Source of the DNA: Variovorax boronicumulans NBRC 103145
GTDB lineage: Bacteria > Pseudomonadota > Gammaproteobacteria > Burkholderiales > Burkholderiaceae_C
Length of the DNA: 64,000 nt
Reading direction: 5' to 3'
NCBI RefSeq assembly: GCF_001591345.1
Contig: NZ_BCUS01000007.1
Span: 1-64,000 of the forward strand
This document shows positions 9,153 through 20,941 of this stretch, in pieces. The position numbers were made by a program, and so were the translations under genes. Every line of letters begins with the position of its first letter. Within the stretch, counting starts at the first letter, position 1. The notes beneath the pieces were generated by a model that saw only the letters and a list, made by a program, of their open reading frames with translations, was not told the DNA's origin and searched no databases.

Positions 9153-10075
9153 CGCGCGGCATTTTGCCAGCGGCGCCAGTAATCGAGCGCCACCCGGAAG
9201 GTGCCCAGTTGCACCTGCACCGTCTCGGCGATGTCGCTGGCGTAGCCGCCGGCCATCGCGAAGGCCGTGGGGATGCGGCGCTGCCAGGTCCAGTCGAAAA
9301 CGCGGCGGTCGCGCGCCTCCAGCCCGTCGAAGCTCAGCTTGAGGCGGCCCAGCCGGTCGCGCTCGAAGGGGTCGGCGCCGGCCAGGTAGATCACGAGGCC
9401 GGGCGAGAAGCGGCGGTCGAGCTCGTCGAGCGCGTGCTCCAGCGCCGCGAGGTAGTCGACGTCGCCGCAGCCGTCGGGCAGTTCCACGTCGAGGTCGCTC
9501 GCCTCCTTGCGGAACGGGAAGTTCTTCTGGCCGTGCACCGACAGCGTGAACACGCTCGGGTCGCCCTGGAAGATGCGGGCGGTGCCGTTGCCCTGGTGCA
9601 CGTCGAGGTCGATCATGGCCACCCTGAGCAGCCGGCCGGCGCGGGCCTGCTCGACCTGCATCAGCCGCGCAGCCACCGCCGCGTCGTTGAAGACGCAGAA
9701 GCCGCTGCCCTTGTCGGCGTAGGCGTGGTGCGTGCCGCCGGCCATGTTGGCTGCCACGCCGCCCGCGAAGGCCGCCCGGCAGGCGGCGATGGTGGCGCCG
9801 GTGGAGCGGCGCGAGCGCTCGACCATCGCCTCGCTCCAGGGAAAGCCGATCTCGCGCATGGCCTGCGGGCTCACGCGGCCTTCGCTGACGGCGGCGATCC
9901 ATTCGGGGGTGTGGGCCAGCGCCAGCTCGTCGTCGGTGGCGCGCGGGGCCGGGTCCATCTCGACGGCCGGCAGCTGCTCCTGCAGGCGATCGCGCAGCAT
10001 CGCGTAGCGCGACATGGGAAAGCGGTGGCCCGGCGGCAGGGGCAGGACGAACTGCCCGGAATAGAAAGCACGCAT
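9149..10075 (-). CDS. Histone deacetylase-like amidohydrolase (acetoin/acetylpolyamine deacetylase group)
   Basis: A 308-residue zinc amidohydrolase of the arginase/HDAC superfamily. Visible active-site parts are GGTHHA (tandem His), FCVFND, the zinc-binding [10 protein letters not shown] and the later GADPF motif. Bacterial members deacetylate polyamines or other small acetylamides; AcuC-like proteins act on acetyl-CoA synthetase. Here the zinc-site GADP is followed by [12 protein letters not shown], as in this bacterial subgroup. The start ATG is at 10075. It overlaps the thioesterase downstream, so the pair may act on the same acylated metabolite, but that is inference. Confidence 0.9.
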   Translation of the reverse strand: MRAFYSGQFVLPLPPGHRFPMSRYAMLRDRLQEQLPAVEMDPAPRATDDELALAHTPEWIAAVSEGRVSPQAMREIGFPWSEAMVERSRRSTGATIAACRAAFAGGVAANMAGGTHHAYADKGSGFCVFNDAAVAARLMQVEQARAGRLLRVAMIDLDVHQGNGTARIFQGDPSVFTLSVHGQKNFPFRKEASDLDVELPDGCGDVDYLAALEHALDELDRRFSPGLVIYLAGADPFERDRLGRLKLSFDGLEARDRRVFDWTWQRRIPTAFAMAGGYASDIAETVQVQLGTFRVALDYWRRWQNAAR

Positions 10076-10101
10076 GGCCGCATTCTGGCCGCGCAGGCCG
10101 G

Positions 10102-10139
10102 ATTTAGAAGGCCGCTTCTAAATTGCTGCAGAGCAGCAA
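10102..10139. promoter_or_regulatory. Two adjacent inverted repeats upstream of the phasin promoter, one PhaR-like
   Basis: The first inverted repeat has 9-bp arms ATTTAGAAG/CTTCTAAAT (10102-10123) around GCCG. The second has 7-bp arms TTGCTGC/GCAGCAA (10123-10139) around AGA; its core CTGC-N3-GCAG matches the TGC-rich box described for the polyhydroxyalkanoate regulator PhaR in Paracoccus. The second repeat ends just before the predicted -35 of the phasin gene. The region also forms the start side of the divergent HDAC-like gene, so either repeat could regulate both. Confidence 0.6.
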
Positions 10140-10146
10140 AAACCAC

Positions 10147-10174
10147 TTGATCGCTGCGTTCAGCTGCCTATACT
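10147..10174 (+). promoter_or_regulatory. Predicted sigma-70 promoter of the phasin gene
   Basis: TTGATC (10147-10152), a 16-bp spacer and TATACT (10169-10174). Transcription would begin near 10181 and leave a leader of roughly 80 bases before the phasin ATG. It lies directly downstream of the PhaR-like repeat. Confidence 0.6.
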
Positions 10175-10259
10175 TCAGGCCATGCTGCACCGCAACATGA
10201 ACGACGAGGCGCAGCGCAACGTGAATCGACCACCCCATCATCCTTTCTGGAGATCTCAA

Positions 10260-10811
10260 ATGGCCCTGACCGCTGACCAAATCCTCGCCGCTCAAAAAGC
10301 AAACCTCGAAACCCTGTTCGGCCTGACCACCAAGGCTTTCGAAGGCGTTGAAAAGCTGGTCGAACTGAACGTGACCGCTTCCAAGGCCGCCCTGACCGAA
10401 GCCCAGAGCACCGCCCAGGCTGCCCTGAGCGTCAAGGACGCCCAAGAGCTGCTGACGCTGCAAGCCAGCCTGTTCCAGCCCCTGGCTGAAAAGACCGCTG
10501 CCTACAGCCGTCACCTGTACGACATCGCCCAAGGCACCAGCGCCGAATTCTCGAAGGCTTTCGAAGCCAAGGCCGCTGAAGCCCAGCAAGCCTTCGTCGG
10601 CCTCGTCGACAGCGCTTCCAAGAACGCCCCCGCCGGTTCGGAAACCGCCGTCGCCGTGCTGAAGAGCGCCGTGGCTGCCGCCAACAACGCTTTCGAATCG
10701 GTCCAGAAGGCCGTCAAGCAAGCGTCGGACGTCGCCGAAGCCAACTTCAACGCCGTGTCGACCCAAGCCGTCGCCGCTGCCAAGACGGCCACCGCTTCGC
10801 GCAAGCGCTAA
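10260..10811 (+). CDS. phaP: Phasin, polyhydroxyalkanoate granule protein
   Basis: Phasin of 183 residues. The protein coats polyhydroxyalkanoate granules and keeps their number and size in check. It is almost entirely amphipathic helix, rich in Ala, Lys, Glu and Gln, without cysteine, and begins with the family pattern [23 protein letters not shown]. The ATG at 10260 follows a TGGAG ribosome binding site at 10248-10252; an in-frame ATG at 10182 lies at the predicted transcription start and is unlikely. Codon use is strongly biased toward a few codons, as in highly expressed genes. It stands alone between a promoter with PhaR-like sites and a strong terminator. Confidence 0.93.
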   Translation: MALTADQILAAQKANLETLFGLTTKAFEGVEKLVELNVTASKAALTEAQSTAQAALSVKDAQELLTLQASLFQPLAEKTAAYSRHLYDIAQGTSAEFSKAFEAKAAEAQQAFVGLVDSASKNAPAGSETAVAVLKSAVAAANNAFESVQKAVKQASDVAEANFNAVSTQAVAAAKTATASRKR

Positions 10812-10861
10812 GCACCGACCACCACCAGTTGTCTCCTTGGGTCCTCACGGATCCAATTCAG

Positions 10862-10892
10862 GGCCTCATCTTCGGATGAGGCCTTTTTTTTT
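10862..10892 (+). terminator. Rho-independent terminator after the phasin gene
   Basis: Perfect 9-bp stem GGCCTCATC/GATGAGGCC closed by a UUCG tetraloop and followed by nine T. It begins 50 bp after the phasin stop and is a textbook strong terminator. Confidence 0.97.
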
Positions 10893-10941
10893 GGCCGGCG
10901 GCCGTCTTCGATAATGCGGGTCTCATTTCAGGAGACTCTCA

Positions 10942-11700
<759 letters not shown>

Positions 11701-12669
11701 TCTCGGACGCCGGCGGCTTCGTGCTGCCGGTGCGGTCCAGGCGCTCGTAGTTCGCGATCACCTGGGCCCCGAGCAGCACCAGCATGGCGGCGATTTCCAG
11801 GCTCAGCAGCACCACGATCGCCGTGGTGAGCGAGCCGTAGACGATGTTCACCTGCGACAGCGTCGAGAAGTACCAGATCAGCACGCGCCGCGTGGCCTCC
11901 CACAGCAGCGCGGCGGTCACGCCGCCCAGCAGCGCATGCCGCAGCGACATGCGCCCCGCCGGCATCACGAGGTAGAGCGAGGTCAGCATGAAGATCTCGC
12001 CGCCCAGCCCCAGCAGGTACAGCAGCAGGCCCGAAATGCCCGACAGCGACCAGCTGCGCCCCAGCAGGTCGACGCTTTCCTGCCCCACCAGCTGCAGCGC
12101 CCCCGACACCAGCGTGACCAGCAGCAGCCCCGCGCACAGGCTCAGGATGTAGAGGTAGGGCATCGCCACCGACACCAGGAAGTGGCGCTTGTGATCGTCC
12201 TTGCGGTGGTGAAAGATCACCGCCATCGCGCTTTCGAGCACGCTGAACGCCAGCGAACTGAAGAAGATCATCGTCACCAGCAGCACCGGCCCGAGCACCG
12301 AGCGGTGGTCCAGGAAGCTCGACAGCTCGGCCACGATCGCTTTCGACTGCCCCGGCAGCAGCCATTCGAGGTAGCGCCCGATGGTGCGCAGCAGCTCGGC
12401 CTGGTCGATCACGTGCGACAGCGCCATCACGCTCACGATCAGCAGCGGCACGATGGACAGCAGCGCGTAGTAGGCCACCGCCCCCGCCAGCAGCAGGCCC
12501 TGGTTGGCGCGAAAGTCCTTGAGCGCGCCCCAGACGAAGCGCAGCGGATGGCGCAGCAGCGGCGCGGCGTGTTGCAAAGGCAGTGGCGTCTTCATGCGTG
12601 ATGTGGATTTGCGGCGGGGTTCAGTATGCCGCCCGTGCGCTTGCGTATGATTTGCCGCTCCCCGCAGCC

Positions 12670-14706
12670 ATGACCATCCCCGCTTCATTCATCCAGGAAC
12701 TCATCGCGCGCGCCGATGTGGTCGAAATCGTCGGCCGCTACGTCCAGCTCAAGAAGGCCGGCGCCAATTTCATGGGGCTGTGCCCCTTCCACGGCGAGAA
12801 GTCGCCCTCGTTCTCGGTCAGCCCGACCAAGCAGTTCTATCACTGCTTCGGTTGCGGCGTGCACGGCAACGCCATCGGCTTCCTCATGGAGCATGCGGGC
12901 ATGGGCTTCGTCGAGGCCGTGCACGACCTGGCCGGCCAGTACGGCCTGCAGGTGCCCGAGGACGACGTCTCGCCCGCCGAACGCGCCCGCGCCGCCAGCC
13001 AGCGCCAGAAGCAGGCCACGCTGACCGACGTGCTAGAGAAAGCCGGCGACGCCTACCGCAAGGCGCTGCGCCAGGCGCCCGGCGCCATCGACTACCTCAA
13101 GGGCCGCGGCGTGTCGGGCGAGATCGCCAAGCAGTTCGGCATCGGCTACGCGCCGGCCGGCTGGCGCGCGCTGGCCAGCGTGTTCCCCGACTACGACGAC
13201 CCGCTGCTCGCCGAGAGCGGGCTGGTGATCGTCAACAACGAGGAAGGCAAGCTCAGCGACGAGGAGGCCAAGCGCTACGACCGTTTCCGCGACCGCGTGA
13301 TGTTCCCGATCCGCAACGTCAAGGGCGAGTGCATCGGCTTCGGCGGGCGCGTGCTCGGCGACGAAAAACCCAAGTACCTGAACTCGCCCGAGACGCCCGT
13401 CTTCAGCAAGGGCCGCGAGCTCTACGGCCTGTACGAGGCGCGCGCCGCCTTCCGCGACCGCGGCTACGCGCTCGTCACCGAGGGCTACATGGACGTGGTG
13501 GCGCTGGCCCAGCTCGGTTTTCCGAACGCGGTGGCCACGCTGGGCACGGCCTGCACCACCGAGCATGTGCAAAAGCTCTTCCGCTTCACCGAATCGGTGG
13601 TGTTCAGCTTCGACGGCGACGCCGCCGGCCGCCGCGCCGCGCGCAAGGCGCTCGACGGCGCCCTGCCCTACGCCACCGACACGCGCAGCATCAAGTTCCT
13701 GTTCCTGCCGGCCGAGCACGACCCCGACAGCTACATCCGCGCGCACGGCGCCGAGGCCTTCGCGGGCTTCGTGGCCGAGGCCACGCCGCTGTCGCGCTTC
13801 ATGCTCGAGGCCGCCCGCGAGGGCTGCGACCTGAGCTCCGCCGAAGGCCGCGCCCACATGACGAGCAATGTGCGTCCACTCTGGAGTGCCATGCCCGACG
13901 GCGCCCTCAAGCGGCAGCTGCTCAGCGAGATCGCCACGCTGGTCCAGCTCGACGCCGCGGCGCTGTCCGACCTGTGGGCCACCGCCGCGCCCGGCCCGCG
14001 CAAGGGCGGCGGCGGCAACAGCCAGCCATCCCAGGCGCCGCAGCGCCACAGCGAGCCCGACAGCTACGGCAACGATCCGGGCGACTACTACCCGGACCTG
14101 CCGCCGGCGCAGGACTACGAGCCCCCGCGCTACGAAAGCGAGAGCAAACCCAAGTTCCAGCCGCGCAAGTTCACCAAGGGCAAGCGCTGGGGCGGCAAGT
14201 TCGAGGAGCCCATCGAGCCGCTGCGCGGACGCGGCAAGCCGCCGAGCCGGCCCGACGTGGCGGTGCGGCTGGTGCTGTCGAACATGGCGCAGTGGGAGGC
14301 GCTGTCGCACGAGCTGCACGTGATGCTGTGCGACCTGCCGGGCGAGCACGGCGCCCTCTTCACCTGGCTGGACAGCCAGCTGCACGAGCATGGCGTGCAG
14401 CCCTGGGCGGCGCTGCGCGAAGGCCTGCGCGGGCTCGATTTCGCGCCGCTGGCCGAGCGCCTCATGAGCGTTTCCGAGGCCGGGCCGGTGCCCGAGGGCG
14501 AGGAAGAACAGCACCTGGCCGAGGCCGCCAAGGAGCTGGGGAGCGTGCTCGACTTCATGCTCGACGACCGCCTGAAGGCCCAGCAGAGCGAGGCCATCGC
14601 TTCGGTTGGCAAAGACCCGAAAGCCCTGGAACGCTACAAGGCGCTGGAAGCCCGCCGGCTCGAATTGCGAGACCGCATTCGCGCGTCGGGGACAGATACT
14701 GCTTGA
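12670..14706 (+). CDS. dnaG: DNA primase
   Basis: Makes RNA primers at the replication fork. The protein has 678 residues from the ATG at 12670 (MTIPASFIQELIARADVVEIV, the usual DnaG beginning). The CHC2 zinc ribbon is formed by C38, H41, C59 and C62. The Toprim core includes VTEGYMDVVALAQ and the acidic FDGDAAGRRA. A Pro/Gln/Tyr-rich low-complexity linker of about 100 residues (roughly 440-540) joins the core to the C-terminal helicase-binding domain, longer than in E. coli. It is followed by rpoD as usual, but rpsU is not adjacent here: the upstream neighbour is the divergent yihY-like gene. Confidence 0.98.
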   Translation: MTIPASFIQELIARADVVEIVGRYVQLKKAGANFMGLCPFHGEKSPSFSVSPTKQFYHCFGCGVHGNAIGFLMEHAGMGFVEAVHDLAGQYGLQVPEDDVSPAERARAASQRQKQATLTDVLEKAGDAYRKALRQAPGAIDYLKGRGVSGEIAKQFGIGYAPAGWRALASVFPDYDDPLLAESGLVIVNNEEGKLSDEEAKRYDRFRDRVMFPIRNVKGECIGFGGRVLGDEKPKYLNSPETPVFSKGRELYGLYEARAAFRDRGYALVTEGYMDVVALAQLGFPNAVATLGTACTTEHVQKLFRFTESVVFSFDGDAAGRRAARKALDGALPYATDTRSIKFLFLPAEHDPDSYIRAHGAEAFAGFVAEATPLSRFMLEAAREGCDLSSAEGRAHMTSNVRPLWSAMPDGALKRQLLSEIATLVQLDAAALSDLWATAAPGPRKGGGGNSQPSQAPQRHSEPDSYGNDPGDYYPDLPPAQDYEPPRYESESKPKFQPRKFTKGKRWGGKFEEPIEPLRGRGKPPSRPDVAVRLVLSNMAQWEALSHELHVMLCDLPGEHGALFTWLDSQLHEHGVQPWAALREGLRGLDFAPLAERLMSVSEAGPVPEGEEEQHLAEAAKELGSVLDFMLDDRLKAQQSEAIASVGKDPKALERYKALEARRLELRDRIRASGTDTA

Positions 14707-14730
14707 AATTTGCGCAACAGGCTATAATGT
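14707..14730 (+). promoter_or_regulatory. Predicted rpoD promoter (-10 region)
   Basis: A consensus TATAAT sits at 14723-14728, just after the dnaG stop. No good -35 is at the ideal distance: TTGAAA at 14703-14708 is only 14 bp upstream. A transcript from here would have a 270-base leader before rpoD. This gives rpoD its own expression in addition to read-through from dnaG. Confidence 0.55.
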
Positions 14731-14881
14731 AGGGCTTCGCAACTGGCGAAATTAGGCAAGAGCGACAGCAGCACCTCCGGGCCGCCCCCTAGCGCAACGC
14801 ACTCCAACGGTAAATTCCGGCGGAAAGGGTCAATAACCGCAAGGACTGCACACCAAATGTTCGCCCGACATCTTGCCTGGT

Positions 14882-14897
14882 GAGGAATTAATTCCTC
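14882..14897. repeat. Perfect 16-bp palindrome in the rpoD leader
   Basis: GAGGAATTAATTCCTC is identical to its reverse complement. It lies about 105 bp upstream of rpoD in an otherwise unremarkable 296-bp spacer that also holds short hairpins (TTCGC/GCGAA near 14745 and CCGTGC/GCACGG near 14915). It could be a protein site or part of the mRNA leader fold. Confidence 0.5.
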
Positions 14898-15002
14898 GTT
14901 TCCCAATTGTTTTGTCCGTGCCTGTGCACGGGCATGGTGGTGCTGTCCGCGTGGCAGCGCGCCTGTGATCCCGCTTGTCTTTTCTTGTCGTAACGAGGTC
15001 GT

Positions 15003-17366
<2,364 letters not shown>

Positions 17367-17388
17367 TCCAGGTTCGCTGAAGCCCAGG

Positions 17389-17432
17389 CGCCCGCCTTGC
17401 CCCTCACCCGGGCGGCGGGCGTTCTCGTTTTT
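17389..17432 (+). terminator. Probable terminator after rpoD
   Basis: Arms CGCCCGCC (17389-17396) and GGCGGGCG (17414-17421) form an 8-bp GC stem around a 17-base loop, followed by TTCTCGTTTTT. The interrupted T tract makes it weaker than the other terminators in the window. Confidence 0.65.
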
Positions 17433-17470
17433 CCACCGACACACTACAAGTACAACGGAGCCGCCTTTCC

Positions 17471-18709
17471 ATGAATCCCGACGCAGACAAACTCTGGCAG
17501 GCCCCGCGCTGGGCGCTTGCCGTGCTGCTCGCCGTGCTGGGCATGCTCGGGCCCTTCTCCATCGACACCTACATCCCGGCCTTCTCGGGCATCGCGAAAT
17601 CGATCGGCGCGACACCGGCCGAGATGCAGCAGACGCTGTCGGCCTACCTGTTCGGCTTTGCCTTCATGAACCTGTTCCACGGCGCGCTGTCGGACAGCTT
17701 CGGGCGCCGGCCCGTGGTGCTGTGGGGGCTGGCCGTGTTCACGCTGGCCTCGCTGGGCTGCGCGCTGTCGCAGAACATCACGCAGCTGGTGCTGTTCCGC
17801 GGCCTGCAGGGCCTGTCGACCGGTGCCGGCATCGTGGTGTCGCGCGCCGTCATCCGCGACATGTTCCCACCGGCCGAGGCGCAGCGGGTCATGAGCCAGG
17901 TCACGATCTACTTCGGCGTGGCGCCGGCCATCGCGCCCATCGTGGGCGGCTTCCTGTTCGTGCACGCGGGCTGGCACTCGATCTTCTGGTTCCTCGTGGC
18001 CGTGGGCGTGGTGCTGTTCGTCGCCAACTACAAGCTGCTGCCCGAGACGCTGCACAAGGACCACCGCCAGCCCTTCCAGGTGCGCCACCTGATGCGCGGC
18101 TACCGCGACCTGTGCTCCGACCCGCGCTTTCTCTTGCTGGCCTTCGCGAGCGGCGTGCCCTTCAACGGCATGTTTCTCTACGTGCTGGCCGCGCCTGCGT
18201 TCCTGGGCGACCACCTCGCGCTGCAGCCGCAGCAGTTCTTCTGGTTCTTCCTGCTGACCATCGGCGGCATCATGCTCGGCGCGCGCGCCAGCGGCCGCAT
18301 GGCTGGCAAGGTGGCGCCCAAGCGGCAGATCCGTGACGGCTTCCTGATCATGATGGTCACCTCGGTGGTCAACGTGGTGGCCAACATCTTCTTCCAGGCG
18401 CATGTGGCCTGGGCCGTGTGGCCGCTGGCGGTGTTCGCCTTCGGCTGGGCGCTGATGGTGCCGGTGGTCACGCTGCTGGTGCTCGACCTGCACCCCGAGC
18501 GCCGCGGCATGGCCTCGTCGCTGCAGGCCGTGATCGGCTCCACCGCCAACGGCGTCGTGGCCGGCGCGGTGGCGCCGCTGGTGATGCACTCCACGCTGGC
18601 ACTGGCCCTCACCTCCGCGCTGATGCTCACGATCGGGCTGGTCGCCTGGGTCTGGCTGCATCACCGCTGGCCCGACATCGGGCGTCGGGTGGCGCACGAA
18701 GAAGCCTGA
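17471..18709 (+). CDS. MFS multidrug efflux transporter, Bcr/CflA family
   Basis: Inner-membrane drug:H+ antiporter of 412 residues with twelve helices. The beginning LGPFSIDTYIPAF and the later GALSDSFGRRPV loop motif are diagnostic for the DHA1 Bcr/CflA group, whose members export bicyclomycin, chloramphenicol, sulfonamides or cysteine. The segment RGLQGLSTGAGIVVSRAVIRD is the group's antiporter motif in helix five. The gene stands after the rpoD terminator and is separated by 12 bp from the downstream HPP-CBS gene, so the two are probably one transcript. The actual substrate is not evident. Confidence 0.92.
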   Translation: MNPDADKLWQAPRWALAVLLAVLGMLGPFSIDTYIPAFSGIAKSIGATPAEMQQTLSAYLFGFAFMNLFHGALSDSFGRRPVVLWGLAVFTLASLGCALSQNITQLVLFRGLQGLSTGAGIVVSRAVIRDMFPPAEAQRVMSQVTIYFGVAPAIAPIVGGFLFVHAGWHSIFWFLVAVGVVLFVANYKLLPETLHKDHRQPFQVRHLMRGYRDLCSDPRFLLLAFASGVPFNGMFLYVLAAPAFLGDHLALQPQQFFWFFLLTIGGIMLGARASGRMAGKVAPKRQIRDGFLIMMVTSVVNVVANIFFQAHVAWAVWPLAVFAFGWALMVPVVTLLVLDLHPERRGMASSLQAVIGSTANGVVAGAVAPLVMHSTLALALTSALMLTIGLVAWVWLHHRWPDIGRRVAHEEA

Positions 18710-18721
18710 GGGGGACGGGGG

Positions 18722-19849
18722 ATGCGATTCGCCGCACTGTGGACTTATCTGCGCGCCTGGCTCCCGGGCCCTTCCAACGTCAACGCGCGCGAGCGCCTGC
18801 GCGCCGTGGGCGGCGCAGGCATCGGGCTGCTGATCACCGGCCTGCTGTGCCGCTGGCTGTCCGTCCCGCTCGAGCACGCGGTGTGGCTGGTCGCACCGAT
18901 GGGCGCCACCGCCGTGCTGGTGTTTGCCGTGCCCGCCAGTCCGCTGGCGCAGCCCTGGTCAGTGATCGGCGGCAACACGCTGTCGACGCTGGTGGGCATC
19001 GCCTGCGCCAGCTGGATTCCCGACACCGCCGTGGCAGCCGCCGTGGCCGTGGCGCTGGCCATCGGCCTCATGTTCTTCACGCGCTGCCTGCACCCGCCCG
19101 GCGGCGCGGCGGCGCTGCTGGCGGTGCTCACGCACACCACCGATTTTTCGGCGGCGCTGTTCCCGGTGCTCGTGAACTCGCTGCTGCTGGTGATGGCCGG
19201 CGTGGCCTACAACACGCTCACGGGGCGGCGCTATCCGCACGTGCAGGTGGCGCGTCCGCCCTCGCCCGACGCACGCTTCAGCCAGGCCGACATCGACGCC
19301 GTGCTGGCGCGCTACAACCAGGTGCTCGACATCAGCCGCGACGACCTCGAATCGCTGATCCAGCAGACCGAGCTCGAGTCGTACAAGCGCCGCCTGGGCA
19401 CGCTGCACTGCGCCGACATCATGTCGCGCACGCCGATCTCGGTGGAGTTCGGCACGCCGCTGCAGGAGGCCTGGACGCTGATGCACCAGCACCGCATCAA
19501 GGCCCTGCCCGTCACCGATCGCACGCGCCGCGTGGTCGGCATCGTCACGCAGGCCGACTTCTTCCGCCAGCTCGACCTGCAGCACCACGACGGCATCGCC
19601 GGCCGGCTGCGCGACCTGATCCGCGCCACGCGCACGGTGATGTCGAACAAGCCCGAGGTGGTCGGCCAGATCATGACGCGCCAGGTGCGCGTGGCCAGCG
19701 CCGACCGGCCGGTGGTCGAGCTGGTGCCGCTGTTCTCCGAAGGCGGCCACCACCACATTCCGATCATCGATGAAGAGAAGCGGCTGACGGGGATGATCAC
19801 GCAGTCGGATTTCGTGCGGGCGCTGTACCGCGCGGTGAGCCCGGCGTAG
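18722..19849 (+). CDS. HPP-family membrane protein with tandem CBS domains
   Basis: A 375-residue protein with two parts. Residues about 20-165 form an HPP domain of four or five helices, named for the conserved HPPGGA motif seen here as CLHPPGGAAALLA; HPP proteins in cyanobacteria and chloroplasts transport nitrite. Residues about 225-370 hold two CBS domains that usually bind adenine nucleotides and gate an attached transporter. The combination suggests a nucleotide-regulated anion channel or transporter, but no substrate is proven for this architecture. It follows the MFS exporter by 12 bp and converges with the Bug gene. Confidence 0.85.
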   Translation: MRFAALWTYLRAWLPGPSNVNARERLRAVGGAGIGLLITGLLCRWLSVPLEHAVWLVAPMGATAVLVFAVPASPLAQPWSVIGGNTLSTLVGIACASWIPDTAVAAAVAVALAIGLMFFTRCLHPPGGAAALLAVLTHTTDFSAALFPVLVNSLLLVMAGVAYNTLTGRRYPHVQVARPPSPDARFSQADIDAVLARYNQVLDISRDDLESLIQQTELESYKRRLGTLHCADIMSRTPISVEFGTPLQEAWTLMHQHRIKALPVTDRTRRVVGIVTQADFFRQLDLQHHDGIAGRLRDLIRATRTVMSNKPEVVGQIMTRQVRVASADRPVVELVPLFSEGGHHHIPIIDEEKRLTGMITQSDFVRALYRAVSPA

Positions 19850-19897
19850 CGTCCGCATGTCGCCTCCCCCTTCTCGCGAAGGGGAAGGTGCAAGGCT

Positions 19898-20902
19898 TCA
19901 CTCCAGCACCACGTTCGCCTTCTTCACCAGCGCCGCGTAGCGCGCGGCCTCGCTGCGGAAATAGCTCGCCGCCTGCTCGGGCGACGTGGGCTTGACGATG
20001 TTGCCCTGCTTGTCCATCGCCTCGCGCACCTCGGGCTCGGCAAAGGCGGCCACGATGGCCTCGTGCACGCGCTTCACGTCGGCCGGCTGCATCTTCGGCG
20101 GGCCGATCACCGCGAACCAGCCTTCGACCGCGTAGTTCGGCAGCCCCTGCTCCGCGATCGTCGCAATCTCGGGCGCGGCTGGTGAGCGCACCGGGCCGCA
20201 CAGGCCGATGGCGCGCAGTGCGCCGCTCTTGAGATGTGGCTGCACCGCCGGCAGCGCGACCACGCCCATCTCGACCTGGCCCGCGATCATGTCGGTCACC
20301 ATCGGCCCGGTGCCCTTGTACGGAATGTGCCGCGCCTTCACGCCGGCCTCGTCCATGAACATCTCGCCCGCGAGGTGGATGATCGTGCCGTTGCCCGACG
20401 AGGCGTAGTTGTAGCCCTCGGGTTTCGCGCGCAGCAGCGCCACCAGTTCCTTCACGTTCTTCGCCGGCAGCTTCGGGTTCACGGCCAACACCAGCGGCGT
20501 GGCGCCCACCACGCTGATGGGCGTAATGTCGGCGATGGCGTCGAAGGGCATCTTCTTGAACACGCTCGGGTTGATCACGTGGTTGTTCGACACCATGCCG
20601 AGCGTGAACCCATCGGGCGGCGCCTTGATCACGGCCGAGGTGCCGGTGATGCCGCCGGCGCCCGGCAGGTTCTCGATCACCACCGGCTGGCCCAGCGCCT
20701 TGCCGAGCGCGACCGAGGCGGCGCGCGCGATGGCGTCCACGCCCGAGCCCGCGCTGATCGGCAGGATGAAGCGCACGGGCTTGTCGCCGCCCTGCGCGAA
20801 CACCGGGCGGGCGGCCGACAGCACGACCGCCGACGCCCCCAGGCCGAGCAGCGTGCGGCGGTTGAATGAAGAAGATGAAGAAGAAAAAGGCATCGGGCTC
20901 AT
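19898..20902 (-). CDS. Bug-family extracytoplasmic solute receptor
   Basis: Periplasmic binding protein of the Bug (TctC-like) family, 334 residues. The N-terminus has a twin-arginine motif (NRRTLLGLG) and a hydrophobic stretch ending ARPVFA, so export may be by Tat. Bug hallmarks are GGDKPVRFILPISAGSGVD and AGGITG. These receptors usually bind carboxylates for TctAB permeases, but no TctA/TctB genes are in the window. It is the third gene of the operon with the HMG-CoA-lyase-like and CoA-transferase genes, so its ligand is probably the carboxylate that enzyme pair degrades. Confidence 0.9.
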   Translation of the reverse strand: MSPMPFSSSSSSFNRRTLLGLGASAVVLSAARPVFAQGGDKPVRFILPISAGSGVDAIARAASVALGKALGQPVVIENLPGAGGITGTSAVIKAPPDGFTLGMVSNNHVINPSVFKKMPFDAIADITPISVVGATPLVLAVNPKLPAKNVKELVALLRAKPEGYNYASSGNGTIIHLAGEMFMDEAGVKARHIPYKGTGPMVTDMIAGQVEMGVVALPAVQPHLKSGALRAIGLCGPVRSPAAPEIATIAEQGLPNYAVEGWFAVIGPPKMQPADVKRVHEAIVAAFAEPEVREAMDKQGNIVKPTSPEQAASYFRSEAARYAALVKKANVVLE

Positions 20903-20941
20903 GGGTCTTGTCTCTCTTTGTCTTTGTCGGTGCTTGAAGGA

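Noticed and set aside
14703-14708. TTGAAA as the rpoD -35
   Set aside because: Only 14 bp from the TATAAT; a functional spacer is 16-18 bp.
19862-19890. CCCCTTC/GAAGGGG hairpin between two convergent genes as a terminator
   Set aside because: No T run on either strand; may still be a small structured end, but not supported as Rho-independent.
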